Assembly: GCA_022495005.1 (NCBI GenBank)
Contig: JAGYXB010000456.1
Coordinates: 1,178,001-1,242,000 of the forward strand
Origin: Rhyacophila brunnea
Taxonomy: Eukaryota > Arthropoda > Insecta > Trichoptera > Rhyacophilidae
Direction of reading: 5' to 3'
Length of the DNA: 64,000 nucleotides
Positions 23,751 to 33,859 of the stretch are shown piece by piece. The position numbers and the translations under genes were made by a program. Within the stretch, counting starts at the first letter, position 1; every line of letters starts with the position of its first letter. The notes beneath the pieces are model-generated. The model was given only the letters and a program-made list of their open reading frames with translations. It was not told the DNA's origin and did no database searches.

Positions 23751-24344
23751 CAGTGGTGAGGGGTGGAGGTAAGCTGTTAAAATTCGACATAAATAGTGCA
23801 CACTAAACTTTGTCAGTCAAACTCTTTTGTTTTCATTGAACTAAGAATATAATTTGCAGATGGTGCTCGCTAGTCTTTAAAATTACTTAAATTAAGCCCT
23901 GTTTAACTAAACCATAATATTAATACTATCAACCGAGGGTACTTGATGGAATTTGAATTAAATCCATTAGAATTTGGACCATAATAGTTTAGGTATGCTA
24001 TGGGCGATCCGACAAAAGTAGTGCGGACTTTTTCGGTCATAGTTATTTATTTTCGTTAAATTAAGAACATTACAGATGGTGTAGGTTAGTTTTTTTTAAA
24101 TTCATTAAGCTTTGCCTATATTAAACCATAAACGATAAAAAATATTCTTCTATCTATAAAATATCTATAATTACGGATGGTTTAAAGGCATAATTTAAGA
24201 TATTTTATGGATAAATGAATAATTTTTGACTACTATCTACTAGTCTATCTTGTAGTGTTAGTTTAACGAAAATAAATACGTTTGACTGATTAAGTTTAGT
24301 GTACACTATTTATGTCAGATCTTAACAGTCTACCTTCACCACTA
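23751..24344. mobile_element. CAGTGGCG-family hAT MITE, full length (594 bp)
   Basis: The left end CAGTGGTGAGGGGTGGAGGT is inverted at the right end, which closes CTACCTTCACCACTA. The 8-bp duplications ATATATTT (23743-23750 and 24345-24352) are identical. The arms are long: ATAAATAGTGCACACTAAAC pairs with GTTTAGTGTACACTATTTAT, and similarity continues inward. No transposase. Relatives lie at 13430, 28984, 33632, 37929, 53822 and 60246. Confidence 0.92.
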
Positions 24345-24352
24345 ATATATTT

Positions 24353-24615
24353 ATATAAACGTATGTGATTTAAACCTTATTAACGGATGCTCTGGAGTAG
24401 TGACGGTTTTAGGAACGTGGACTCCAGCAAGAATGGAGCTAACTTTGCGAAATAATTGCCTGTACTATAAACCACAATTGGGTCATAAACATGTGCAAAA
24501 CTTTTATAAGAGGGAGAAGTGGAGTTTTTGAGTTGCCAAAAATCTGTATTATAGTTCTGATTGTTTAAAATATCTTGCCATCATATTATAATAGATAACG
24601 ATATGTAAATGTATT
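24353..24615. other. Unassigned sequence
   Basis: Nothing recognised. Confidence 0.5.
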
Positions 24616-24623
24616 CAAAAAGT

Positions 24624-25743
24624 TTTACATATCGTCACCTCAATACTACAACTAGATAACTTGATTTTCACTGTTTTTGAGATAGCTATTGAATATGATT
24701 CTACACATCCTTCTCTACAAAATAATAAAACTAGGTAAGTCAGTTAATGGCAACTGTTTTAATTTGTGTTTTTAAATATTAGATAACTTTTAAACCATAA
24801 AGACATTAATAGATAAAATAATATATTATCTACTGAATACAACTGAATATTATTTAATAATTGTTTCCAGTTAGACAAGCACAATTTCCCTTTTTTATTA
24901 TTATATTAATCAATTAATCATTATATAAGTATATTTTAAATTTAATTTTCCTAAAAATTACCAAATCAGAGTCGAATCACTTATAATTAAAAGAACATCA
25001 GTCACAAAATTCAAAATTTCGGATTATATTTTAAAAAAATATTTTCAATAAATATTTACCATTCTACATTAAAACAACTTCAGCCTCACATATATCTGGT
25101 ATAAAATCAAGCCAAAAAACTGTTGACTTTTAAAACAACATAAGTCCTGGACTCGAACATTCATTGGAAGTCCTGTAGAACATACATTTTGTTTGCGGGA
25201 TGGCAGAATTCCAGTAATAATGCCTACTTCTAAAGCCTATCTTCAAGGTTATGTACCAATAAACAAGAAAAAATCAATGATATAAAAAGCTTGATAAAAT
25301 ATATTCATTCAACAGCACTTGATTTTCCAATGAAATAATCAACTGGAAAACGACAAAAAGTGAAGATAGACACGAAATCGAAGTTTTAGATTAAATGTGT
25401 TACCAATTTTATTAAAAATGATATTAAAAGTAGTTTTTAAAGATATGTACACAGGTAAAATTAATGTTAATATTTTAGTATATTTTTGCTTGATAATAAA
25501 TAAAACACCCTATGTCCAGCATTTTTAAACAGCTCTCTCTAGCTATTTTTTTAAATTAAGATTTTTTTATACAATCTAATATGTTTCATTAATAGTATTA
25601 GCTCACATTTTTTTATATTTTTTGAGTGAAATAAACAGTCTTCTTTGATTGTCTCGGAATATGCTTTTTTGAATTTAAGTATCTTTTAATAATCAGTGAT
25701 TCAGTTATTTAGTTGTAGTATTGAGGTGACGATATATGTAACA
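24624..25743. mobile_element. Unclassified 1.1-kb inverted-repeat DNA element
   Basis: TTTTACATATCGTCACCTCA and the following ATACTACAACTA.ATAACT at the left (24623-24675) are matched in reverse complement at the right (about 25695-25745, AGTTGTAGTATTGAGGTGAC then GATATATGTAAC). The arms run about 50-55 bp with a few mismatches. The interior is AT-rich with no long frame. I saw no clear target-site duplication and no recognisable transposase. No other copy occurs in the window. It is probably a non-autonomous or decayed cut-and-paste transposon. Confidence 0.75.
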
Positions 25744-25803
25744 TTTTAATAGTCAAGTTTAATTAATTATTATTTACACTGAAGTAACACCATTTTTTGG
25801 TGC

Positions 25804-25835
25804 GGTGTATTCATGGTATAAAAGGCGAATACACC
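25804..25835. promoter_or_regulatory. TATA-like box inside a short hairpin
   Basis: TATAAAAGGCG at 25817-25827 is a good TATA-box match. It sits in the loop of a perfect 9-bp inverted repeat, GGTGTATTC (25804-25812) and GAATACACC (25827-25835). Further down, TACGTCATGGGATGACGTA (25926-25944) is a palindromic pair of CRE-like half sites. No transcript or coding frame follows, so promoter function is only a possibility. Confidence 0.3.
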
Positions 25836-26293
25836 CATTACGTTTCCTGTCAATTCCACGCTAGAAGTGTAATCATCCCCAATAGAAAAATATTATTCAT
25901 TTGAGAGTCTTTTTGACGAAGATATACGTCATGGGATGACGTACTATGATGACGCTGCTCGTCGGGTGGTAGATTTTTTTTTATTTTCATACGAAAATGG
26001 GGTCGCGCGTGTCAGAAAAGGTGGAGAAATATTAAAATTTCATAAGAGTTTACGCCTTACGTTTGTACAATGAGTAGCTGTTTAAAGTTATCCTAAAAGT
26101 TTTATGCCCGGGGTACACCTGAAATAGATTTACAAAGTGGGTTCATCTTTTATAAGTATGTACTTACAAAAAATTCATTGTGCACATTTTATTTTACAAT
26201 ATTTTAATCTATACTTACAGTTTAATATAACTCAAAAATCACGATACCAATTTTAAGTAAACTAACACGCTTATGAGAAATGAAAATATAAAT
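25836..26293. other. Unassigned sequence
   Basis: Apart from the CRE-like palindrome near 25926-25944 I see nothing. Confidence 0.45.
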
Positions 26294-26363
26294 AATATTA
26301 AATTCTACAGGTTTAGACCTATAGAATAATAATTGAATAATAAAACCTGTAGAATTTAATATT
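26294..26363. repeat. Perfect 21-bp hairpin
   Basis: The arms at 26294-26314 (AATATTAAATTCTACAGGTT plus T) and 26343-26363 are exact reverse complements around a 28-base loop. This may be a tiny MITE or an expressed hairpin. No transcription evidence is visible. Confidence 0.75.
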
Positions 26364-26738
26364 AATTATAATTTCTTGTAAAATGGAATTCTACCAAGTA
26401 AATGCTAACTCAATTAGTAAAATGCTTACATAATATATTTTTGGTAAAATTTTAGTCGAATTCCTTACCTACATTACTTTGATCAAAATACCCCTTCTCC
26501 TGGAGCTTATCCTTGAAATTTTCTTAAAAACAATCCATTTTATTATTAATAATGCTATCTATTAATCTGAAACTTTCACTGATATATTCTTTGTGATTGG
26601 ATTCCAGATAAATTTTTGTAAAAGTTGGTGTTGTCGATTTATTTTTCAAAATAATTTAATTTATATATTTCACTATTTGGTATCTCAAAATGGTGAAATT
26701 TTTGATAACAGGGATGGACATTGAAGTTAATGGTCATA
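26364..26738. other. Unassigned AT-rich DNA
   Basis: Nothing recognised. Confidence 0.5.
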
Positions 26739-26812
26739 TCAAACCATACTCGCCCCGCACCACATCCAGTCTTAATCGGTTGTATCACGAGACTTTTCGT
26801 ATGGTGTGAAGC
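26739..26812 (-). repeat. Dispersed repeat family Z, copy 1
   Basis: AAACCATACTCGCCCCGCAC, CACATCCAGTCTTAATCGGT and GTATCACGAGAC are the reverse complement of blocks at 35330-35390 and 40488-40523. It is short, with no coding sense I can support. Confidence 0.55.
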
Positions 26813-27099
26813 ATTTTTTTATGTCTAGGAATGTTTTAGGAGCAGTTACCAAAGGCTACGGTCACCATGTAGGTAGTCAAATGTGCTTTGACTTAACATG
26901 AACGGTAAGGAAATTACGATTCTAGTGGGTGGATGGAGTAGAAAAGGTATATAGTAAGCAAGAGTAGACGGTAAAAAGCGATGCTGTAGGCGGCCAGGGT
27001 CGAAAATGTTATTATAAATATTTTCCCCTACATTGGAGTAATCGAAAAACTTCTCATTTTGAAAATACACATACATGTAGTGAGACTTCAATCCACACA
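26813..27099. other. Unassigned sequence
   Basis: A minus-strand 91-codon frame (26846-27121) runs through here and lies antisense to the start of a LINE remnant. I do not support it as a gene. Confidence 0.4.
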
Positions 27100-27312
27100 A
27101 ATATTGTCCATTGAGTCGCAAGAATGGTAAAGGGATGGTAATATTAGTAGAATAGATGACCGGCAGGGAAGAGAGGGTCTAGAATGAGAAGACGCCTCAA
27201 ATGGAACATCAAAGTATTGGATGATTGGCTACTAGACAGATGTCATTGTTTAATAATAACTTAACAGATTATAATATGCGAGGAGTGCAAGACCGGAGGC
27301 TATGGAAAGAAA
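27100..27312 (+). pseudogene. LINE ORF2 C-terminal remnant, heavily decayed
   Basis: Fragments in two frames (MTGREERV, RMRRRLKWNI, and at the end VQDRRLWKEK) fit the GKRG.GR and DR..W endings of endonuclease-reverse transcriptase LINEs. There are several stops. This is weak but consistent with the same element class found at 46.7 and 57.4 kb. Confidence 0.45.
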
Positions 27313-27880
27313 AAATATTTATTTATTTTAGAAAACAAAAAATTGTGGACGTTCACAACATGAGATTTACATTATAACAAATATTACTCTCACAAGAGAG
27401 AAGAAAAAAATTTAAAAAACATAAACAATTTTATACAGTAAAATAAAGTTTTAAAAACAAAATACACAGCACATCATTGTAAATGTTTATCTCTTTAGGG
27501 AGCGCATTGACTAGTCTTGCACCTATTGCTAATGGTGCCTGATTGACTTGACTCGAGGAAACAGTTTTGATCCAGAATAGACCATGGCTGCACGTAGGTA
27601 ATTGACAAGCGTATATAAATTCAATTTTTTAATGACTCCAGGATTGGAAACAATCCCTTGTAATAACTAAAAATGCTCAAAAGCAGAAGTGAGCTTCAAG
27701 AGAATGAAAAGCGAGCATGTCTTGAAGAAAGATAGCCGGAAAATAATCGTTTGACGAATTATTGAAAGGAAAATAATTACATGTCTTAAAATAAAGACAT
27801 CGAAGAAATTTCTTCTGGACTTCATAAGGACAACATATCATAAACACATTTATTCAATAATACTACGCACAAATGAGACG
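27311..27880 (-). pseudogene. Jockey/CR1-like LINE C-terminus and 3' UTR remnant
   Basis: Read on the minus strand, EVQKKFLRCLYFKT then MLAFHSLEAHF resemble the VQ.rFLR.L ... L.SLE.RR region downstream of reverse transcriptase. Nearer the 3' end, AIGARLVNALPKEINIYN resembles the R..LWN.LP.eI block. The 3' UTR side contains CATGTTGTGAACGTCCACAA in reverse complement, like the plus-strand LINE 3' ends elsewhere. Stops and shifts break it, and no catalytic reverse transcriptase remains. Confidence 0.6.
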
Positions 27881-27954
27881 CAGAGTGTACGTATGACATT
27901 AATTTGTATTCTTGAATAGTTTAGCTTATCGCATGATTTATTTATTTAGAAAAG

Positions 27955-27998
27955 AGTATTATGGCATTGTACCGATTGGCCAATGCGCCATAATACAA
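27955..27998. repeat. Short hairpin
   Basis: GTATTATGGCATTG pairs with CAATGCGCCATAATAC around a loop of about 11 bases. The arms are almost perfect. Confidence 0.6.
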
Positions 27999-28745
27999 AA
28001 TAAACTCAAATTATAAAAATGACTTAATTACAAATAACAACCAATACAATAACAAGAAAGTATGTACTTATGTAGATATTAAAATTAAAGTAAAATGATA
28101 AATACAATTATAGATTTAACCTATTTAACACGTCCACAAATATAATATAGAACCACAAGAATGCCTACAGGTTAGGTTAGGTCTCTAGGAATAATTAAAA
28201 AGAATACTTTGAAACATTGGTAGGGATCTTACCTACAGGAGTTTAAAACAAATTACATGCTGTGGATTAAATACGTTGATTATCAACATATTTATTCATA
28301 CCACATTTTGGGACCAGTTTTTATATAATATAAGTACCGAAATAAATACTATATTCTGACAGTATCTATATGTTTAGGCAGCTTTGTAACCAAGTCAATA
28401 TAAAATATCACGTGCTTTCAGTTTTATTGGGTGCCAACGACTTAGCGAAGGAATATTGTGCCATTTTATTATTACGTCCTCAGGGTTATAAAATTGGAAT
28501 TCTAATGCGAACACTTACGTTTTTTTTTGTAAAGTTTTTCCATTTAAATGAATTTATTTTATTGCAAGAGTGCTCTAACAATCGTCTACATATTTTATTC
28601 TTGGAAAGGTATACTCACCGGAAATTGTTATTTATTATTTTATTAATGGTGTATTATAAAAATATCATGGTTTAATATTTTATTAGTCAATGTGACACAA
28701 TATACAACCAGTTTAAAGTGGTTAATAGGTTTTAATATTTTTTTT
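27999..28745. other. Unassigned sequence
   Basis: A 101-codon plus-strand frame at 28370-28675 lacks any recognised domain. TATTTAACACGTCCACAAA (about 28125) recurs near 29268 and probably marks another repeat end. GGTTAGGTTAGG occurs at about 28172. Confidence 0.45.
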
Positions 28746-28983
28746 TATATTAGAGAAATAGAAGAAGGTTATCCAAGTATTTCAAAAAAGGAATTATCCC
28801 GAGAATACCTAAACCGGTTAAAGCAATCCAAATGTGGTGTAGCTTTTTGAACAATTTAAACCCAAAATGGTTCAAATCTTGAGGGCGCGAATATTTATCA
28901 TGGGGCTATGTTGTTAGATGTAATGAATCTAAAGTTCTCCATTGGGTATATGAAGGAACTCGGCCCCTAGGTAACCCATGGAG
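28746..28983 (+). pseudogene. Decayed LINE-related coding remnant
   Basis: The second part reads WGYVVRCNESKVLHWVYE and then PLGNPW, parallel to GWVGHVVRCDESR with PPHRGDG at 46.8 kb and to the C-terminal GHV.R block of endonuclease-reverse transcriptase LINEs. The first part (28746-28848) has an unbroken run of about 32 codons starting REIEEGYPSIS that I cannot place. It is terminated at 28984 by a hAT MITE fragment. Confidence 0.5.
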
Positions 28984-29110
28984 CAGTAGCGAAGTGTGGA
29001 GGTAGGCTATTAAGTCATATGTATATGTTTTTATTGAACTAATTTACAGATAGTATTGGTTAGTTTTTAAAAATAAATTAAGCCCTGTCTAAACCAAATC
29101 ATGATAGAAA
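28984..29110 (+). mobile_element. CAGTGGCG-family hAT MITE, left-end fragment
   Basis: CAGTAGCGAAGTGTGGAGGT, then TTAAGCCCTGTCTAAACCAA, matches the left half of 23751-24344. The right half is missing. Confidence 0.75.
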
Positions 29111-29575
29111 ATAGTATAATATAATCCTAATATGATTGGACATGGTCAAAAAAAGGAATAAAGAATGAGTATATTAAACGTATTAATCGTACAGATAAAA
29201 TTAGGATAATAAAATGTTTTCATAATTAATACAAATCTAATAGTATCAATACATTATATTTAATACGTCCACAAAAAATAAATAACATGTGAAAAATAGT
29301 TAACACTGGGTTTACATTTCATGAAGAGCACACTAAAGCTAAAAAATAACAAAAAACACAACACTAAATAATATGCATTGCAAGCAGTGCATTGATAAAA
29401 TTGTAAAGCGTTCCCAACTAACGTCTCCTAAGCGTGGCACAAAGAAACAGTCTGATTAGATAATATTATAAATTAACAAATTATAAGTATATATGGATTT
29501 AATATCCATAATATTGCAGTGTAATAACAAAACAGAAATATTACGAATAGTTTAAAATAACAGAATGGTTAGATC
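29111..29575. other. Unassigned AT-rich DNA
   Basis: No gene recognised. Confidence 0.5.
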
Positions 29576-29776
29576 ACAGAACAGATAATAAATAGAATAC
29601 CGATTGTCTATGTTCAATACGCCACATGTTGATGCAGGGTTTTGAACGTATGAGTGTCCTACGAAAATGAAACGCGCATTATGCACGTGCGTGTGTAATA
29701 CACCAATATAAAATGAGCGTAAATGCATAAATCGAGAGCAGTTTTCAGTATTCGGCGTATAACGTATTCTTGACAC

Positions 29777-29788
29777 GTGTTTAAATTT
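29777..29788. repeat. Target-site duplication, left copy
   Basis: GTGTTTAAATTT here is identical to 30027-30038. The paralogous locus at 17527 has a single GTGTTTAAAATT. Confidence 0.85.
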
Positions 29789-30026
29789 GTTGTTTGATTT
29801 AATAAAACGCAAAGTTTTTTTGTAGTACATATTTCACTTTAATAAATTTATTTGGACCGGTTTCGTCCGCCTCAGAGGGACATTTTCAACATTTCCCTCT
29901 CAGGCGGACGAAACCGGTTTAAAATTATTTATTAAAGTGGTATACGTACTACAATTTGCGTTTTATTAAATCAACAACAATTCAATGCAGTTCCACCATT
30001 AATTGACAGTTAACAAAATAAAAGAA
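29789..30026. mobile_element. Penelope-like palindromic retroelement insertion (238 bp)
   Basis: The left part (about 29789-29873) is inverted at the right (about 29900-29985): TTTAATAAAACGCAAAG, CACTTTAATAAATT, ACCGGTTTCGTCCGCCT and CAGAGGGA all recur in reverse complement. Beyond the right arm, TGCAGTTCCACCATTAATTG then an A-rich end (AACAAAATAAAAGAA) resembles a retroelement 3' end. The same tail occurs at 49770-49846. Exact 12-bp duplications flank the insertion. Inverted terminal modules plus GGCGGACGAAACCGG suggest Penelope-like PLTR sequence, which in that class can carry hammerhead ribozymes. The ribozyme core is not intact here (CTGAGGC or CTCAGGC instead of CTGANGA), so this assignment is inference. 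Confidence 0.65.
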
Positions 30027-30125
30027 GTGTTTAAATTTATTCCGTATTCTTCCTTACTCGAGATCGGTTTCCTGCTTCTGCTTACCCGTTAGGTATTTCA
30101 GTTCCTATTACTTTTGAGTTCCTGA

Positions 30126-30984
30126 TTCCCCGTTCTGATTGATAAAATTGTTGTCTTAAAATAAAATACTTAAATTGTCTTAAAACATAAAACATAATAT
30201 GATGTTTTTCAAAAATATGTATTTTCATTCATAATAATCTAACATTTTAAAATCGTATGTACTTAATATATTCAGTAGTGTAAAAAATAAAAAAATATCG
30301 GTATTGAATAATTCTAAAATTATATAATGTTCTAGATGTTCAAACCTGTATATATAATTGACAAAATGATATATAAAAAAATGCAGATTTAATAATAATA
30401 TGAAAAAATAACATGTTTCTCATTTGAAGCTTTCTCAGACGTATAGAAATATGAGACCTGTCAGACACGCAATCATGTGGGGTTGATTTAAAGGTTTTTT
30501 TTCGTTTCAACTTCTTCGTGTTTACAATATTTTATATCATGGATCAATGTAGATAAAAAATAATATTGTACAATATTGTATATTTTTTATTAGCTCTAAA
30601 AGCTACTGCTTCCGTAACATTAATATCATTAACTAACATTTTTGTTAAATTGGAGTCAGGGTTGGGAAGTTATTTAATAACTTATACTTTTCTGCTACCA
30701 CAGCCTAAGGTGAACCTTGGCCGCCTAAAGCAGACTCCAATCTGCACTGTTGTTCGCTCTCTTTATTCAATCGACCAATCCTAGCGGACATAAGTTTCTC
30801 GTTAAGCCATCACATAATATGTCATGATATTTCCGACTTCATTTTGACTCACATATTTGTCAAACTAGACTTGGGGTTGTAAATTTATTTGTATTCTATT
30901 TTTACCATAATATTTACCAAAATTTGTAATAAGAGGTACGTTTTCACCACTTTTAGGTATAACCGTCACTCACATCTAAACTAA
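30126..30984. other. Unassigned AT-rich DNA
   Basis: A 72-codon plus-strand frame (30566-30784) is unsupported. A small inverted pair ATTGGAGTC / GACTCCAAT (30648 and 30733) is noted. Confidence 0.45.
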
Positions 30985-31330
30985 CCTCATTTGCCGCACA
31001 GCCTTCCAAGAACGTCGTTGCATATGAAGACCGCGCAGATATACCTAGCGACAGTCGCACGTAACCTTCGAAACGTATATATATTTGGATGCTGCGATTG
31101 GCGAGCCGATATAGGAATGACCAATTCATAGGTGTTCATATGCGCCCTTGCGTCTTCAACTCGCAACCCGAGAAGCATGCGACATGTCGATTGCAACAGT
31201 AGATGTTTTCAAACGTCGTCAAAAAGTCGCATTTGACCAATCTGCGGAGCTCCATTTGGCAACGTGTGTTTTGTTATTTGTGCTGAATAACGATGACTTC
31301 ACATCGAGGTATTCTAAATGAAATAGATCC
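30985..31330. other. GC-richer island of unknown origin
   Basis: Many CpG-containing blocks (CCGCGCAGATATACC, GCATGCGACATGTCG, GGCGAGCCGATA) stand out from the AT-rich flanks. The minus strand is open for 69 codons (30987-31196) without a recognised domain. It is probably a repeat not otherwise present in this window. Confidence 0.35.
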
Positions 31331-31727
31331 TGATCATTGTTAAATTAAATATTATACATTGTATCTAAAAAATACAAAAAAACTGCAAATATTTTTGGAA
31401 ACGCATTAATTATTAAAATATTGACATATAAGATAAATTTATTTAATTATTTCAATAATGAATCAGTATGGATTATTTGTAGAAAGAGATTAAAAAAAAC
31501 TTCAATTTTTACCTAAAATATTAAGTATTTTTGTAAATGGGAAATAAGATTAAGTATTCATTTTAAGGGGGCAGAATTTTTAGTAGTTTAATGATATCAC
31601 ACTATGCGCTCCATTTTGAATCATTTTTTTTTGTATTATTTTGAATTACTCGTATTTCCAAAGCATTGCTATATACTATAAAATGCTGCAATCATTTTTT
31701 AATATTTTAAATAAAAGATTTATAATT
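31331..31727. other. Unassigned AT-rich DNA
   Basis: Nothing recognised. Confidence 0.5.
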
Positions 31728-32147
31728 CAGAGAGTTGGAGAGGATCTTTTTTTGAGTTGCTCTGCTCCGGGGTCTGCTCCGGCTCAGGGTAGTTAAGTTT
31801 TAATAGGTATTATATGATGTACCTATACAAATATTAAACAATTACAAAATAAGTATTTTTTAAATAAGGTTTATTATTAGTCCTTTTCATTGTTAATTCT
31901 ATAAAAAAAAATTGCCAGCAAATCGTCTTTCATTATCTGCCTTTTCTGTCAAAAAATTGAGGTTATTTATCACTCGGTAGTGTTGCCGTATTTCAAACAA
32001 TTTCAGTGTTTCAGTGTCAAATATAATATTTTAATCCAATGAAACGACGACAATAGGACGAATAATAAAAAAAACATCCGGAGCAGTGGAGCACTACAAT
32101 TTTTTGGTGCTCCATGCTCTTGCTCCAGGCTTCACTCCAATGCTCTG
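31728..32147. mobile_element. Probable hAT-type MITE, GCTCC family
   Basis: The ends CAGAGAGTTGGAG and CTCCAATGCTCTG are inverted with mismatches. Subterminal CTGCTCCGG / GGAGCA / GCTCC motifs are repeated at both ends, as in the other hAT families here. I found no matching 8-bp duplication, so the boundaries are approximate. Confidence 0.55.
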
Positions 32148-32314
32148 CATAAATATATCCTTCATGATATTACCAATGTAAATATCGTCAATTAAACGAC
32201 AATTTTTATTATTCTATTCTGCATAATTTTAGTCCCTTGAATAAGATATCGCATAATGCCTAAAACGCAATATTTTACCAGTGTGTACCTACTCTCTGTA
32301 ATAATATTAAGTAT
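32148..32314. other. Unassigned sequence
   Basis: Nothing recognised. Confidence 0.5.
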
Positions 32315-32565
32315 GCCAAACATGGACCATCAATAAAAGAGAGGTCAAGAAACTCAGAGTAATACTGCGTGTTTCGGAAAAGTAACTACATAAGCATAAA
32401 AACCTAAATAATTAGATAAGGGAATAAACAATGGTACCAATGCGATATAACAGAGTTTGATAAAAAACCTTACATGGTAAACAGTAAGATCATTGAATAT
32501 TCACCTATAAAACGAGGTAGCTCTAGAGGTCGCTGCATGGACGAGATAGTAACGTCCTGCTAATC
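32315..32565 (+). pseudogene. Decayed LINE C-terminal remnant
   Basis: TWTINKREVKKLRV at the start parallels ETWTISKREILKLRV in the LINE at 50152-51165. Near the end KRGSSRGRCMDEIV parallels the GRFRGRCIDEMI block at 51.7 kb. The middle has lost the frame. Confidence 0.6.
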
Positions 32566-32909
32566 GCCGTTTTTAGCAAATATTATCGTGCGATACAAAG
32601 TTGTGCGTACAATTTTCTCAGGCGGAGAATGTAAAATGCAATGGCGTGTGAAACGGATGTTAATATTATACAATAATTGCGAAATTATCTGAATTTATCC
32701 GCGGTGACCAAAACGACTGCAATCAAATTCTAAATTTGAATTTTTGTATAATAATTTAATTTTACTATTTTCATGCTGGGACAATTATTCATTTGAATAC
32801 TTTCTCTTTTGAGTGCAAGCATATACGTTCAAAGTATTTTTTTTTTATAATGTCATCATTATTACTATAGCAGTCAAACGTGTGATTGTTCTGCATACTG
32901 ATGCGATGC
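32566..32909. other. Unassigned AT-rich DNA
   Basis: Nothing recognised. Confidence 0.5.
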
Positions 32910-32917
32910 CATGCGTC

Positions 32918-33460
32918 TAGAGTTGGGTATTTCCCGAGAAAATCTCGATCTCGAGATACGGGATTTCCAGAAAAAAAATCTCGAGATATCGGGAAATTAA
33001 AAAAAACCTGTAAAAATCCTAAAATCATTGTAAAAACAGACAAATTCCACAAAAAATACGATTTTTTTTATTTATGTAAGAAGACAAATTAAATAGAAAT
33101 AGGAAAACAAAAATAATTCAAAACATTACTCATTAAAATGAAATTTCAAAAAACACAGACTGTCAATCACTGCGTCTGACAATCGCGTACGCTTTTGAGA
33201 CACAAAATTCCCTGATGTTGCAAAAATTGCGCACATTTTGAGTCGACGTTGGCTTAATTGTGTTGAATCCCGCGATCAGTCTTTGAACGTTTTGTGTTTT
33301 CTGTCCACTTTATTCATATACAAAATCGTTTTTTCAATTAATATTTGATAATAAAGAATTCCCGAATCTCGAGAAAAGATTTTTGAGATCCGGGATTTCC
33401 CGAATTGTTAAAAATTTCAATTCTCGGGATTCGGGATTGAAAATCTCGAAAATTTCTCGT
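32918..33460 (-). mobile_element. hAT element with transposase remnant (543 bp)
   Basis: Exact 8-bp duplications CATGCGTC (32910-32917 and 33461-33468) flank the insertion, which starts TAGAGTTGGGTATTTCCCGA. Both subterminal regions hold repeated TCTCGAGAT / CCCGAGAA / TCGGGA motifs. The far end is degenerate, so the terminal inverted repeat is imperfect, but the internal motifs pair well. It encodes a piece of hAT transposase on the minus strand (33126-33250). Confidence 0.9.
33126..33250 (-). pseudogene. hAT transposase C-terminal dimerisation region, remnant
   Basis: The minus-strand frame contains FATSGNFVSQKRTRLSDAV followed by IDSLCFLKFHF and a stop (TAA at 33126-33128). This matches the conserved C-terminal block of hAT transposases (S.AGN..S.KR.RLS...V..L.FL), which mediates dimerisation and completes the RNase H-like catalytic fold. 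Only about 40 codons remain, without the catalytic aspartates. The intact reading of this short block suggests fairly recent decay or chance survival. Confidence 0.8.
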
Positions 33461-33631
33461 CATGCGTCACTGCTTTAAATCGGAAACGGAAACAGCGGAA
33501 ACTGTTCGAGAATCTAACAATAACTTACTTATGTATTTATTATCCATGTAATTTTGAGGTGAAGCAAAAAATAAAATAATATGTATACTTATCAATAATA
33601 AATTAAACTTACATATTATTATATAGTAGGT

Positions 33632-33851
33632 CAATGGCGAATAATTAAGGTAGACTGTGGAGATTTGACATAAATATACCACACTTCACTTTGTCAATAA
33701 TTATACTTATTTGTTTTCATTGAATTATGAATACAAATTGCAGATGGCTTTTTTAATTCAATTAAACCCTGCCTAACCAAACTATATAACTGAGAAAAGT
33801 GTGCAGTATTTATGTCGGATATCTACAGCCTACCTCCACCCTTTTCCACTG
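33632..33851. mobile_element. CAGTGGCG-family hAT MITE, short version (220 bp)
   Basis: The ends CAATGGCGAATAATTAAGGT and AGCCTACCTCCACCCTTTTC plus CACTG are inverted. The 8-bp duplications TAGTAGGT (33624-33631 and 33852-33859) are exact. The inner half of the longer copies is deleted. Confidence 0.9.
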
Positions 33852-33859
33852 TAGTAGGT

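Larger units (their letters stand above)
29576..30125 (+). repeat. Dispersed repeat family X, copy 2 (interrupted)
   Basis: It matches 17352-17625 on both sides of a 238-bp insertion (29789-30026). It shares ATAAATCGAGAGCAGTT, CGTATTCTTGACACGTGTTT and TACTCGAGATCGGTT. It may be an LTR or UTR relic. A TATAAAA motif lies near 29707. Confidence 0.75.

Noticed and set aside
29839..29925. Active hammerhead ribozyme
   Set aside because: The GAAAC and GGT(C) parts can be seen, but the CTGANGA core is mutated in both arms (CTGAGGC and CTCAGGC), so activity is not claimed.
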